Source: Bog-756 sp035531955 (lineage in GTDB: Bacteria; Actinomycetota; Acidimicrobiia; Acidimicrobiales; RAAP-2). Taken from it: a DNA stretch of 64,000 bases. The stretch lies in NCBI GenBank assembly GCA_035531955.1, contig DATKRZ010000107.1, positions 47,680 through 111,679 on the forward strand, in the 5' to 3' direction. This document shows, one piece after another, positions 1 through 7,567 of the stretch (the first letter of the stretch is position 1; every line of letters begins with the position of its first letter). Below the pieces are notes generated by a model. That model worked only from the letters and a program-made list of their open reading frames with translations, was not told the origin of the DNA and did no database searches. The translations under genes and the position numbers were made by a program.

Positions 1-227
1 ATTCGGGTGGATCCACGCTCGTCACCTTACCGGGGGCTGGCCCGGGATTTGCAGGCCCGCAGGCCTCGGAGCACCCTCCGGTCACCGAGAAGGACGAGGC
101 GCTGGTGCCGGTCCCGGCCGCGGTCCGGATGGTGATGGGACCGCTGGTCGCCCGGGGGGCACGATCACCACGTTCTGGGTGGCCGTGTGGGCGGTGCCGG
201 TGGGCATGCTCGAAGGCCCGCCGCGCC
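1..227. other. window edge, no gene supported
   Basis: This stretch lies downstream of the SDR stop codon. The frames that stay open here are continuations of mirror frames of the SDR gene and show no recognisable protein. I see no RNA gene or repeat. Confidence 0.5.
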
Positions 228-1097
228 CTACTCGCCGAACAACAGCCCGTAGTTGGCCCCTCGACGAAGGTGGTGCCCGCCGTCCACCGCGAAGCTCTCG
301 CCGGTGATCCACGCCGACTCCGGGCCGGCCAGGAACCTGACCAACGAGGCGATGTCCTCGACCGTCCCCAGACGGCTGATGGGCATCTCGGCCAGGTAGT
401 CGTCGAGCAGCGGCCCTCCTGCGGTGATCGGGGCCATCAACTCGTCGTCGACGATCCCCGGCTGCACGGTGTTGACCCGGATGCCCGACCGGCCCAGCTC
501 CTCGGCGGCGTACCGGCAGAGCATGTCGATCCCCGCCTTGGCCGCCCCGTACGCCCACAGGTAGCGGTGCGGAAAGTGCCCCGCCCCCGAGGACATCCCG
601 ATGATCGAGCCTCCCGCGGGCTCGCCGTCGTCGGCAGCGCTGCCCACCCCGGCGGCCATGAGGGGGGCGGCGTGCTTTATGCAGAGGAAGGTCCCGACGA
701 GATTGAGGTCGACCGTGGCCCGCACCTGGTCGAGGTCGGCCCCGGCGATCGGGCCCATGTGTGCCGCCCCTCCGGCATTGGCGAACAGGATGTCCAGCCG
801 GCCCCGCGCTGCGGCCGCCGTAGTGATCGCCGCGGCGATCTGGTCCTCGACGGTCACGTCCGCCACAACGTAGGCGGCGGTCCCTCCGGACGCGCCGGCC
901 GGGCCGGGCGCCTCGGCCGCCGCCTCCAGCGAGGCCACCGCGGCCCGTAGTCTCTCCTCGGTCCGCCCGCAGATGGTCACGTGGGCACCGTCGCGCACCA
1001 GTCGGGAGGCGGCTCCCAGCCCGATGCCGCTGCCGCCGCCGGTGACCAGCGCCGACCACCCGGCGATACCGCTGCCACGGCCGGTCTCACTGCCCAA
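228..1097 (-). CDS. SDR family NAD(P)-dependent oxidoreductase
   Basis: A classical short-chain dehydrogenase/reductase of 289 aa, the usual family size. The Rossmann glycine motif TGGGSGIG is at about residues 19-26, the NAG motif (FANAGG) near 105, a catalytic serine in GMSSG, and the YxxxK pair in AYGAAKAG. I chose the TTG start at 1097 because AGGAGG lies 9 bases upstream; a longer frame open to 1151 has no such site. It should oxidise or reduce an alcohol/ketone with NAD(H) or NADP(H) in the cytoplasm. It is divergent from the acyl-CoA synthetase at 1295, which fits a role in lipid, sterol or terpenoid breakdown, but the substrate cannot be read from the sequence. Confidence 0.9.
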   Translation of the reverse strand: MGSETGRGSGIAGWSALVTGGGSGIGLGAASRLVRDGAHVTICGRTEERLRAAVASLEAAAEAPGPAGASGGTAAYVVADVTVEDQIAAAITTAAAARGRLDILFANAGGAAHMGPIAGADLDQVRATVDLNLVGTFLCIKHAAPLMAAGVGSAADDGEPAGGSIIGMSSGAGHFPHRYLWAYGAAKAGIDMLCRYAAEELGRSGIRVNTVQPGIVDDELMAPITAGGPLLDDYLAEMPISRLGTVEDIASLVRFLAGPESAWITGESFAVDGGHHLRRGANYGLLFGE

Positions 1098-1294
1098 TGC
1101 GCCACTCCTCCTGGTCAATTCTCGGTTCGTCCCCCTGGCGGTCCGTCCCAAGGTCCCCCCCGGGTCCGACCGGCGGCCATGTTGCCCGGCTCCCCGGCGG
1201 GACGTGCTACAGAGTGTCCGAGCGACGGCTGCATCCTAGGGCCCCCCATCCGATCGGACCGGGCCACTGCGTTGATCAGACGAGGAGAGGTGCG

Positions 1295-2899
1295 ATGGGC
1301 ACCAGGCAATTCAACCTGGCCGACCTGTTCGAGATCGTGGTCGAAACGGTGCCGGACCGCCTTGCCCTGGTCGCCGGAGCCGTCCGGCTGAGCTATGGGC
1401 AGCTCGACGACCGGTCCAACCGGTTCGCCCACGATCTCGCCCGCAATGGGATCGGCCACGGCGCACACGTCGGGATCCTGGCCTTCAACCGAGCCGAATG
1501 GGTGGAGGCCATGGTCGGGTGCTACAAGGCCCGGGCCGTCCCGATCAATCTGAACTACCGCTACGTGGTACCCGAGCTCCGCTACGTCGTCGAGAACGCC
1601 GATCTGGAGGCGCTGGTCTTCGAGCGGGCCCTCTCGCCCCTCGCAACCGGGTCGCTCGAGGGTCTCGAGTTGCCGACACCCCTCCATCTGCTGGTGGTCG
1701 AGGACGGCTCCGACGCGGACGCCGGCCACGCCCGTCCCTACGAGGAGGCGCTGGCCAGCTCTCCGCCGGCCCGCGACTTCGGGCCCCGGTCGCCGGATGA
1801 CATCTACGCCCTCTACACCGGGGGGACCACCGGCATGCCCAAGGGCGTGCTCTGGCGCCAGGAGGACATCTTCTTCGCCGCCATGGGTGGTGGGGGCTGG
1901 GGCGCAGAGCCCATCACCCGGCCGGAACAGCTGGCCGGCCGGCTGAACACGGATGACACGACCCGGGCGGTGATGCTGGTCGTCGGCCCCCTCATGCATG
2001 GCAACGCCCAGTGGGTGATGTGGAACGCATTCATGATGGGCGGGACCGCAGTGCTCTACACCGAGCACTTCTACGACCCCGACCGGCTGTGGCGCCTCAT
2101 CGGCGATGAGCGCGTCGTCTCGGTGGGACTGGTCGGCGACGCCATGGCCCGGCCACTGGCCGACGCGCTGGCGGAGGCGCCTGCGGGGACCTACGACACC
2201 TCCTCGCTGCTCGTGGTCGGATCCGGTGGCGCCATGCTGTCGGCGACGGTCAAGGACGAGTTGAGGAAGCAGCTGCCCGATGTGATCATCATGGACCGAT
2301 TCGGGTCGAGCGAGAGCGGTGCCCAAGGAGCGGTCGAGGACGGGGCCGCCGGCCCGAGGTTCGTGATGGGCGCCGACACCACGGTGCTCGACGATGAGCT
2401 GCACCCCCTGAGCCCCGGGGACGGGAGGATCGGCCGTCTGGCCCGGACCGGGCGCATTCCACTCGGGTACCACAAGGACCAGGCCAAGACCGATGCCACC
2501 TTCCCGGTGGACGCCGACGGCGTGCGGTGGTCGTTGCCCGGCGATCTGGCCTCGGTCGAGCCCGACGGCACCATCACCGTCCACGGCCGCGGATCGGCTT
2601 CGATCAACTCGGGGGGCGAGAAGGTCTTTCCCGAGGAGGTGGAGGCAGCGGTAAAGACCCACCCGGACGTCTTCGACGCCATCGTGGTGGGCATACCCGA
2701 CGACCGTTTCGGGGAGCGGGTGGCGGCGGTCGTGCATCCGAAGCGCGGCCACGGCGCCCCGACTCTCGAAGGCCTCCAAGAGCACTGTCGATCCTTCATC
2801 GCCGGCTACAAGCTCCCGCGCCAGATGCTGGTCGTGGACGAGATACCCCTTACCGCGGCGGGCAAGCCCGACGCCAAGGCGGCCAGAGCGCTCTTCTGA
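1295..2899 (+). CDS. acyl-CoA synthetase, FadD19-like
   Basis: An AMP-dependent acyl-CoA ligase of 534 aa (ANL superfamily). It would activate a carboxylic acid to acyl-AMP and then to the CoA thioester. The P-loop LYTGGTTGMPKG is near residues 172-183, the linker and ribose-binding region with SINSGGEKVFPEE near 440, and the catalytic lysine in AAGKPDAKA near the C-terminus. Overall wording resembles actinobacterial FadD19, which activates sterol side-chain acids. The start at 1295 follows GAGGAGAGGTGCG, while the frame is open further upstream without a ribosome site. The divergent SDR at 228-1097 and the P450 at 12139 would suit sterol or terpenoid catabolism, but the substrate is inferred only. 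Confidence 0.9.
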   Translation: MGTRQFNLADLFEIVVETVPDRLALVAGAVRLSYGQLDDRSNRFAHDLARNGIGHGAHVGILAFNRAEWVEAMVGCYKARAVPINLNYRYVVPELRYVVENADLEALVFERALSPLATGSLEGLELPTPLHLLVVEDGSDADAGHARPYEEALASSPPARDFGPRSPDDIYALYTGGTTGMPKGVLWRQEDIFFAAMGGGGWGAEPITRPEQLAGRLNTDDTTRAVMLVVGPLMHGNAQWVMWNAFMMGGTAVLYTEHFYDPDRLWRLIGDERVVSVGLVGDAMARPLADALAEAPAGTYDTSSLLVVGSGGAMLSATVKDELRKQLPDVIIMDRFGSSESGAQGAVEDGAAGPRFVMGADTTVLDDELHPLSPGDGRIGRLARTGRIPLGYHKDQAKTDATFPVDADGVRWSLPGDLASVEPDGTITVHGRGSASINSGGEKVFPEEVEAAVKTHPDVFDAIVVGIPDDRFGERVAAVVHPKRGHGAPTLEGLQEHCRSFIAGYKLPRQMLVVDEIPLTAAGKPDAKAARALF

Positions 2900-2954
2900 A
2901 CGGGATGTCCTGAGGGTGGTTCCCCTCTGACGTCATGGCCGCCTGAGACCGGAC

Positions 2955-3815
2955 TCAGGCCGGCTGGGCCAGCAACCGGCGGGCCTCGACCATGACGTGC
3001 ACCTTGGCCACGACCCGGTCGACGGCCGAGGCCAGGACCTCGCCGTCGATGTCCACGACGAGGTGGATGCCGGCGTCCGGCCACAGACCCGCCACCCTCG
3101 CGGGCACCGGACGGGTGGGTGAACGCAACGCCGCCACCAGGGCGGGATAGGCAAGCTCGGCGGCCCACTCATCGGATGGGCGCCCTCCGGCCACGCATGC
3201 CAGCGCCACCGGCCCCGCGGCCCCGTCCGGCCCGGTGGCCGCCAGCGGGACGCGCAGCTCGGACCGGCCCTTGAGGATCAGGGCGCCGGCGTCCGGGCAG
3301 ACCCACTGGTCGTCACCGCCGCCAACCCGGGGACGCTCGTTGAACGCGGCCCAGTCGAACGAGGCCCACAGGCTCGTTGCCCAGGTCACCGCCTCGGACA
3401 GGACCAGGGCCCGGGCCCCCCGGTGGAGACCGGCAAACCAGGGCTCCCAGTGGAAGGCACGCCAGCCGGTCCGCTCCCATTCCGCCACGGCCTCGGACGC
3501 CACCGGCCCGACGGCCTCGGCCGGCGACCGGAAGCGCCCGACGGCGCAGGCGTCCACTACCGCCAGTCCCAGCGATCGTCGGACGAAGACCGGCTTCCAC
3601 GCAAACGGCTCCTGTTGGCGGCTCGGTGAATCGGGTCGCTCCCTGGCCCGGCGGAGGTCCGAAAGGTTGACCACCAGCCTCTGGCGGCGCGGAAGCCGTT
3701 CGACCAGCGGGGCGAGCCCAGACGAGAGTCGGTCGCGGAGGTGGGCGCGACATGCATCGTCGACAGAGCACGTCGGGGGAGCCGAGAGGGCGCGGGTGAG
3801 CTGGCCGGGCCTCAT
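2955..3815 (-). CDS. conserved-looking protein of unknown function, coupled to Cas4-like nuclease
   Basis: A 286 aa protein that I do not recognise. It has no signal peptide or membrane segment; it is rich in Trp and Arg, with a hydrophobic C-terminal half and the phrase VDIDGEVLASAVDRV. Its ATG overlaps the TGA of the upstream nuclease gene (ATGA, 3812-3815), with GGAGG 7 bases before the ATG, so the two are almost certainly translated together. The frame is open far upstream, but that part runs antisense through the nuclease and is not coding. Because of the coupling it may be a partner or regulator of the nuclease; no catalytic motif is evident. Confidence 0.75.
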   Translation of the reverse strand: MRPGQLTRALSAPPTCSVDDACRAHLRDRLSSGLAPLVERLPRRQRLVVNLSDLRRARERPDSPSRQQEPFAWKPVFVRRSLGLAVVDACAVGRFRSPAEAVGPVASEAVAEWERTGWRAFHWEPWFAGLHRGARALVLSEAVTWATSLWASFDWAAFNERPRVGGGDDQWVCPDAGALILKGRSELRVPLAATGPDGAAGPVALACVAGGRPSDEWAAELAYPALVAALRSPTRPVPARVAGLWPDAGIHLVVDIDGEVLASAVDRVVAKVHVMVEARRLLAQPA

Positions 3816-4939
3816 CCGCCGTCCTCCGGCCCCCGAGCCCACGCCGCCTCCGACCGCTCCACCCTCGCCTGGCCGGGCTCGCACTCCGGAAGCAGGGTGC
3901 ACCGGCCGCACAGGCTGTTCGGGGTGCGTCGGGGAATGGACCCGTGGGCCAGACTCCACAATGAGCGGGTGCCGACGATGGTGCGCCGCACCGCACCGAC
4001 CAGCAATTCCTCGGTCACCGGATCCACGTCCAGTTCTCCGGTCCGCGTGTAGTACGTGGCCACCACGAAGGGAGGCGCCGGGCTCCGGAGTGTCTCCACC
4101 AGCGCATAGAAATGGAGGTCGGCCCGGTGCTCCACCCGCCGTGCACCCGCCTTGATCTCCACCAGGGCGACCGAGGCCTCGTCCTCCGCCGGCCGGCCGA
4201 TGGCCAGATCGACCCGCGCCGACAGCTCGACCGCCCCGCGGGCCAACCCGACCCGCATCGACTCCTGTGTGCGGGGAAGCCATGCCGGCTCGAGTGCCGG
4301 CCAATGGCGAATGAGGGCGCCGGCCTGCCGCTCGACCTCGGCGCGGAGCGCCTCCCGCTCGGCAGGGGCCATCCCCACGATCCACGAGACCAGGTCCTGT
4401 TGGCGGTCGTCGACGCCGAGAGCGGCCATCCCGTCGGCCATTGGGTCGTCGATGGAGCCTACGGCGATCAGTTGGCGGAAGAGCACGTCGACCAGGGCCC
4501 CGCAGGCCATGGCGGGAGTCGGGGGCCGGTCGCCGAATTCGCCGGCGACGTGATGGGCCTCGCAGGCCAGGACACCGGTCAAGCGGTCCTTGGTCACCAC
4601 CACCACCGGCGAGGACGGCGACGGGGGGGCTGCGCCCGAGCCCGCCACCGGTGCGTCGTGACCGGCGTCTCGGTCGTGGCCCAGGAGACCGCGTTCGAGG
4701 CTTCCCCGGAGCCGAACCTGGAGGTCGGGATCCGACTTCAGGCGGGGACGGCCGGTGACCCGCAGGCGCTCGAGGATCGCCTGCCCGGCCAGGGGGTGCC
4801 AGTCATGTGATGCACGCGGGGGGCGTCGGACGACCTTCATCGGGCCGGGAACGGATCGGGCGCCACCCGCCGTGACCACCTGTCTTCGCCGCTCGACCGC
4901 AGGACCCTCCTCTGCGCGGTCGGTCACCATGGCGAGCAT
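3812..4939 (-). CDS. PD-(D/E)XK nuclease with Cas4/AddB-type Fe-S cysteines
   Basis: A 375 aa protein of the RecB/Cas4 nuclease fold. Active-site residues are D244 (ARVDLAIG) followed by E261-x-K263 (LVEIKAG), with H271 and Y278 further on as a possible QxxxY-like motif. Cys126 (GVLACEAHH) sits where Cas4 and AddB place their first cluster cysteine. The C-terminus has C344-x2-C347-x5-C353, the classic spacing for a 4Fe-4S staple. It would process DNA ends, perhaps as a 5'-3' exonuclease. There is no CRISPR array or helicase domain here, so it is not a Cas4 in context. The start at 4939 (MLAMV) has only weak ribosome-site support, and the second Met (4930) is possible. Its stop overlaps the start of the next gene. 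Confidence 0.8.
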   Translation of the reverse strand: MLAMVTDRAEEGPAVERRRQVVTAGGARSVPGPMKVVRRPPRASHDWHPLAGQAILERLRVTGRPRLKSDPDLQVRLRGSLERGLLGHDRDAGHDAPVAGSGAAPPSPSSPVVVVTKDRLTGVLACEAHHVAGEFGDRPPTPAMACGALVDVLFRQLIAVGSIDDPMADGMAALGVDDRQQDLVSWIVGMAPAEREALRAEVERQAGALIRHWPALEPAWLPRTQESMRVGLARGAVELSARVDLAIGRPAEDEASVALVEIKAGARRVEHRADLHFYALVETLRSPAPPFVVATYYTRTGELDVDPVTEELLVGAVRRTIVGTRSLWSLAHGSIPRRTPNSLCGRCTLLPECEPGQARVERSEAAWARGPEDGG

Positions 4940-5040
4940 GCCCTCAGTGTGCCCGAAGGGTGTCTCACCCCGGCAGGCTACCGGGAGGACCGGCGTGGGA
5001 TCGCGGCGGGCCGGTCCCCCGCCGGTAGCCTCTTGACGAG

Positions 5041-6393
5041 ATGTTGTTCGCCGCCGCCGGCACGTCGTTCCTGGTCGTCTTCACCCTGTTCGTCGTGGTC
5101 ACGGTGGTGCTCATCGTGCTGGTCATCCGCTTCACCCTCCAACGCGCCGCCGTCGCCCGGTCGCGCTGGCTGGCCGAACAGGCGGAGTTGGAGGACGAGG
5201 AGGAGGAGGAGGATCCAGGACCGATCACCGCACTGGTACTGGCCGGAGGAGGCGTCCGGGGGGCGGTCCAGATCGGGATGCTACAGGTGCTCACCGAGCA
5301 CGGGTTCGTGCCCGATCGGATCTATGGGTCATCGGTCGGCGCCCTCAACGGCGCCGCCTTCGCCGGCGACCCCACCCGGCGCGGGGTCGAACGGATGACC
5401 GAGACCTGGACCGGACTCACCCGGGAGCTCGTCTACCCCCAGGGCCGCCTGCACGGGCCGTGGCTCTATTTCCGGCAGCGGGACTCGGTCTTTGCCAATT
5501 CCGGACTCCGGGCCATCATCGAAGAGGGCGTCGCCTTCGAACGGCTCGAGGATGCGGTGATCCCCATCGAGGTGGTGGCCACCTCGCTGAGGGACGGCCG
5601 AGAGCGGTGGTTCACCTATGGTCCTGCGGTCGACGCGGTTCTGGCCTCCGCGGCCATCCCCGCCGTCTTCCCGCCCGTCGAGATAGACGGCGAGCGCTTC
5701 ATCGATGGCGGGGTGGTCGACAACGTGCCCATCCGCCGGGCCATCGATGCCGGGGCCACCCGCATCGTCGTCCTGTTGTGCAGCGCTCCCATCTACACGC
5801 CGGCGTCGTCCAAGCGGCCGGTCGAGTCGATCCTCAACGCCCTGTTCATCTCCATCCACGCCCGGTTCGCCCGGGACATGACCCAGTTGCCGGCGGGGGT
5901 GGAGGTCATCGTGATGAGCGGGAGCGAGGACGAGCCCCGGGACTTCGACGACTTCTCCGGCACCCCAGCGCTGATCGCTCAGGGCCGGGAGGAAGCCTCC
6001 GAGGTGGTGCGCCGGTACGGGCTGGGCCGGGCCGGGACGGCGGCATCCACTACCGCATCGGGAGCAGTGCCCGGGTCAGGGTGGGTCGACGGAGCAGCCG
6101 GCGCGGACGGAACCGGTGTCGGCGCGGACGTCGCAGCAACCGGTGGCGCCGCGGCCGGTGCGGACGGAACCGGTGTCGGCGCGCACGGCACAGCAACCGG
6201 TGGCGCCGCGGCCGGTGCGGCCGGTGCGGACGGAACCGGTGTCGGCGCGGACGGCGCGGACGGCGCGGCAGAAGGTGCCCGATCCGGTGTGGGCGGAACC
6301 GGAGGTGTGAACGGTGTCCGGCGACTTGATCGGGACACTGATCCGTCCGGCCAGCCGGCGGCTCCGTCGACCCACCCGGACCCGGGCACGTAG
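5041..6393 (+). CDS. patatin-like phospholipase with N-terminal membrane anchor
   Basis: A 450 aa patatin-family lipid hydrolase (RssA-like). Residues 1-32 form one hydrophobic membrane helix, then a charged acidic stretch, then the patatin domain: oxyanion loop GGGVRG near 69-74, nucleophile elbow GSSVG (Ser98), and catalytic Asp in DGG near 222. The domain finishes around residue 330. The remaining roughly 120 residues are a low-complexity Gly/Ala/Asp tail (GADGTGVGADG repeats) encoded by a tandem repeat that also encodes, on the other strand, the tail of the convergent acyltransferase. The original stop was probably lost when that repeat arose. It would act on phospholipid or acyl esters at the membrane. 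Confidence 0.88.
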   Translation: MLFAAAGTSFLVVFTLFVVVTVVLIVLVIRFTLQRAAVARSRWLAEQAELEDEEEEEDPGPITALVLAGGGVRGAVQIGMLQVLTEHGFVPDRIYGSSVGALNGAAFAGDPTRRGVERMTETWTGLTRELVYPQGRLHGPWLYFRQRDSVFANSGLRAIIEEGVAFERLEDAVIPIEVVATSLRDGRERWFTYGPAVDAVLASAAIPAVFPPVEIDGERFIDGGVVDNVPIRRAIDAGATRIVVLLCSAPIYTPASSKRPVESILNALFISIHARFARDMTQLPAGVEVIVMSGSEDEPRDFDDFSGTPALIAQGREEASEVVRRYGLGRAGTAASTTASGAVPGSGWVDGAAGADGTGVGADVAATGGAAAGADGTGVGAHGTATGGAAAGAAGADGTGVGADGADGAAEGARSGVGGTGGVNGVRRLDRDTDPSGQPAAPSTHPDPGT

Positions 6394-7073
6394 CGCCGCA
6401 TGATGCGGGCCGGCACACCGGCGATCACACAATGGTCGGGGAAGACGCCGCGCACAACGGCGCCCGCTCCCACCACGACGTTGGCCCCCAGTTCCGTGCC
6501 CGGGAGGATCACCACACCGGTTCCGAGCCAACTGCCGGTTCCGATCCTCACCGGGACATCGCTCGGCCACTGCCGGTGGACGACCACGTCGGGGTTCTCG
6601 TATCCGTGGTTCTGGTCGGTGATGTACACGTAGGGACCGGTGTGGACGTCGTCCCCGATCTCCACGTTGAAGTGGCCGACGATATGACTCCCCCGGCCGA
6701 TCATGCATCGGTCGCCGATGCGGACGACCGGATAGGTGACCATGAGCTGCCCCGGCACCATCCCGGCGGAGATGCTCACGTGTGGCCCGACCAGCGTGTC
6801 GGCCCCGATGGCGATCCACTGCTCACCGAAGATCGCCCCGGGCGGGAAGGCCAGGCAGCTCCCCTCGCCGAAGCTTCCGAACCGCCTGGCCGCGGCGTCA
6901 CCGGGGCCGGTGGCACCGTGTTCGGCCAACCACCTCCAACCGGCGTGAACGGCGGAATTGAGCCACCGACGAGGCGACTCGACGAAGGGGCGGCGAATCT
7001 CGAGGGGACGGCCGGGAGCTGGTGGGCCGGTCGGTGCCGGCGCTTCGTCACGGCCGGATTGGGCAGCAGTCAC
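5979..7073 (-). CDS. hexapeptide-repeat (LbH) acyltransferase with Pro/Ala-rich tail
   Basis: A 364 aa protein with a left-handed beta-helix acyltransferase domain at about residues 75-235. Visible hexapeptide turns include IGADTLVGPHVSISAG, IGDRCMIGRGSHIVG and LGANVVVGAGAVVRG, ending in the usual IAGVPARIMRRY of maltose/galactoside-type acetyltransferases. The catalytic His is probably in ITDQNHGYENP. It would transfer an acetyl or acyl group from CoA to a sugar or glycolipid in the cytoplasm. Residues after about 237 are a Pro/Ala/Ser-rich tail written by the repeat at 6068-6388; normal family members stop near residue 240. The tail overlaps the patatin gene by 415 bp in convergent orientation. 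Confidence 0.85.
   Translation of the reverse strand: MTAAQSGRDEAPAPTGPPAPGRPLEIRRPFVESPRRWLNSAVHAGWRWLAEHGATGPGDAAARRFGSFGEGSCLAFPPGAIFGEQWIAIGADTLVGPHVSISAGMVPGQLMVTYPVVRIGDRCMIGRGSHIVGHFNVEIGDDVHTGPYVYITDQNHGYENPDVVVHRQWPSDVPVRIGTGSWLGTGVVILPGTELGANVVVGAGAVVRGVFPDHCVIAGVPARIMRRYVPGSGWVDGAAGWPDGSVSRSSRRTPFTPPVPPTPDRAPSAAPSAPSAPTPVPSAPAAPAAAPPVAVPCAPTPVPSAPAAAPPVAATSAPTPVPSAPAAPSTHPDPGTAPDAVVDAAVPARPSPYRRTTSEASSRP
6068..6388. repeat. 34-bp inverted repeat enclosing a 57-bp tandem repeat, double-coding
   Basis: The arms at 6068-6101 and 6355-6388 are reverse complements at 32 of 34 positions. Between them a unit of about 57 bp starts at 6104, 6161 and 6227; the second copy carries an extra 9 bp (GCGGCCGGT). 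Both strands are open throughout. The plus strand gives the patatin tail, the minus strand the acyltransferase tail, so both proteins contain the peptide VPGSGWVDGAAG. This reads as an inverted duplication of the acyltransferase 3' end followed by tandem expansion. Confidence 0.9.
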
Positions 7074-7567
7074 CGCTCGACGCTATCTGATCGGTCGTCT
7101 CAGCACTCACCTGGCTGCCGTCGAGGTCCGGATGTCTTCGTCCGGGGTGCCTGGAGCTGGCCTGAGTCTCTTGAATGCCCAGCTCAGCGGGCCAACACGA
7201 GGATCCTGATGAGGAACCAGTAGTGCCGGCGAGGTCACGCACGCCACCGCTGGCATCGAATGCCGGGCGGAATCCACCGCCGCTTCATCCCTGTGAATCG
7301 AACGAAGCGACGTGCTCCTGACGTCGACTTGTCCTGGACGCCTCTCGAGGCGGAAATCAACCTTGGGACCACGTCAGACTGGATCACCGACCACCCCTCC
7401 GATCGGCCATCCCCAACCGTCACGATACCGATATCGCCCTACCCGGTGGCCGTGCCTGCGGTGTCGTTGTCCAGTGAACAGCCATCGACCCGTAGCCTGA
7501 CCAGCCGCAGCAGTCGAGCCTGCTCTGGGCTGAGGCCGTCCCGAACCGGACCGGCGGACCGGTTTGA
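7074..7567. other. 494-bp intergenic region
   Basis: It separates the divergently placed acyltransferase start and the end of a secreted-protein gene. No convincing coding frame is seen; short open frames lack ribosome sites and family resemblance. At 7544-7565, just after the secreted protein's stop on the minus strand, AACCGG and CCGGTT arms could form a small hairpin, a weak terminator candidate without a T-run. Confidence 0.4.

Noticed and set aside
1115..2785. Long minus-strand frame opposite the acyl-CoA synthetase
   Set aside because: The plus strand encodes a complete, motif-rich enzyme; the antisense frame has no recognisable domain.
3816..4385. Upstream extension of the unknown protein gene at 2955-3815
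   Set aside because: It would lie antisense-out-of-frame inside the nuclease gene and lacks a ribosome site; the ATGA overlap at 3812-3815 gives a better start.
6104..6300. Tandem repeat considered as a CRISPR array
   Set aside because: Units are adjacent coding repeats with no unique spacers, and no cas genes other than a Cas4-like nuclease are present.
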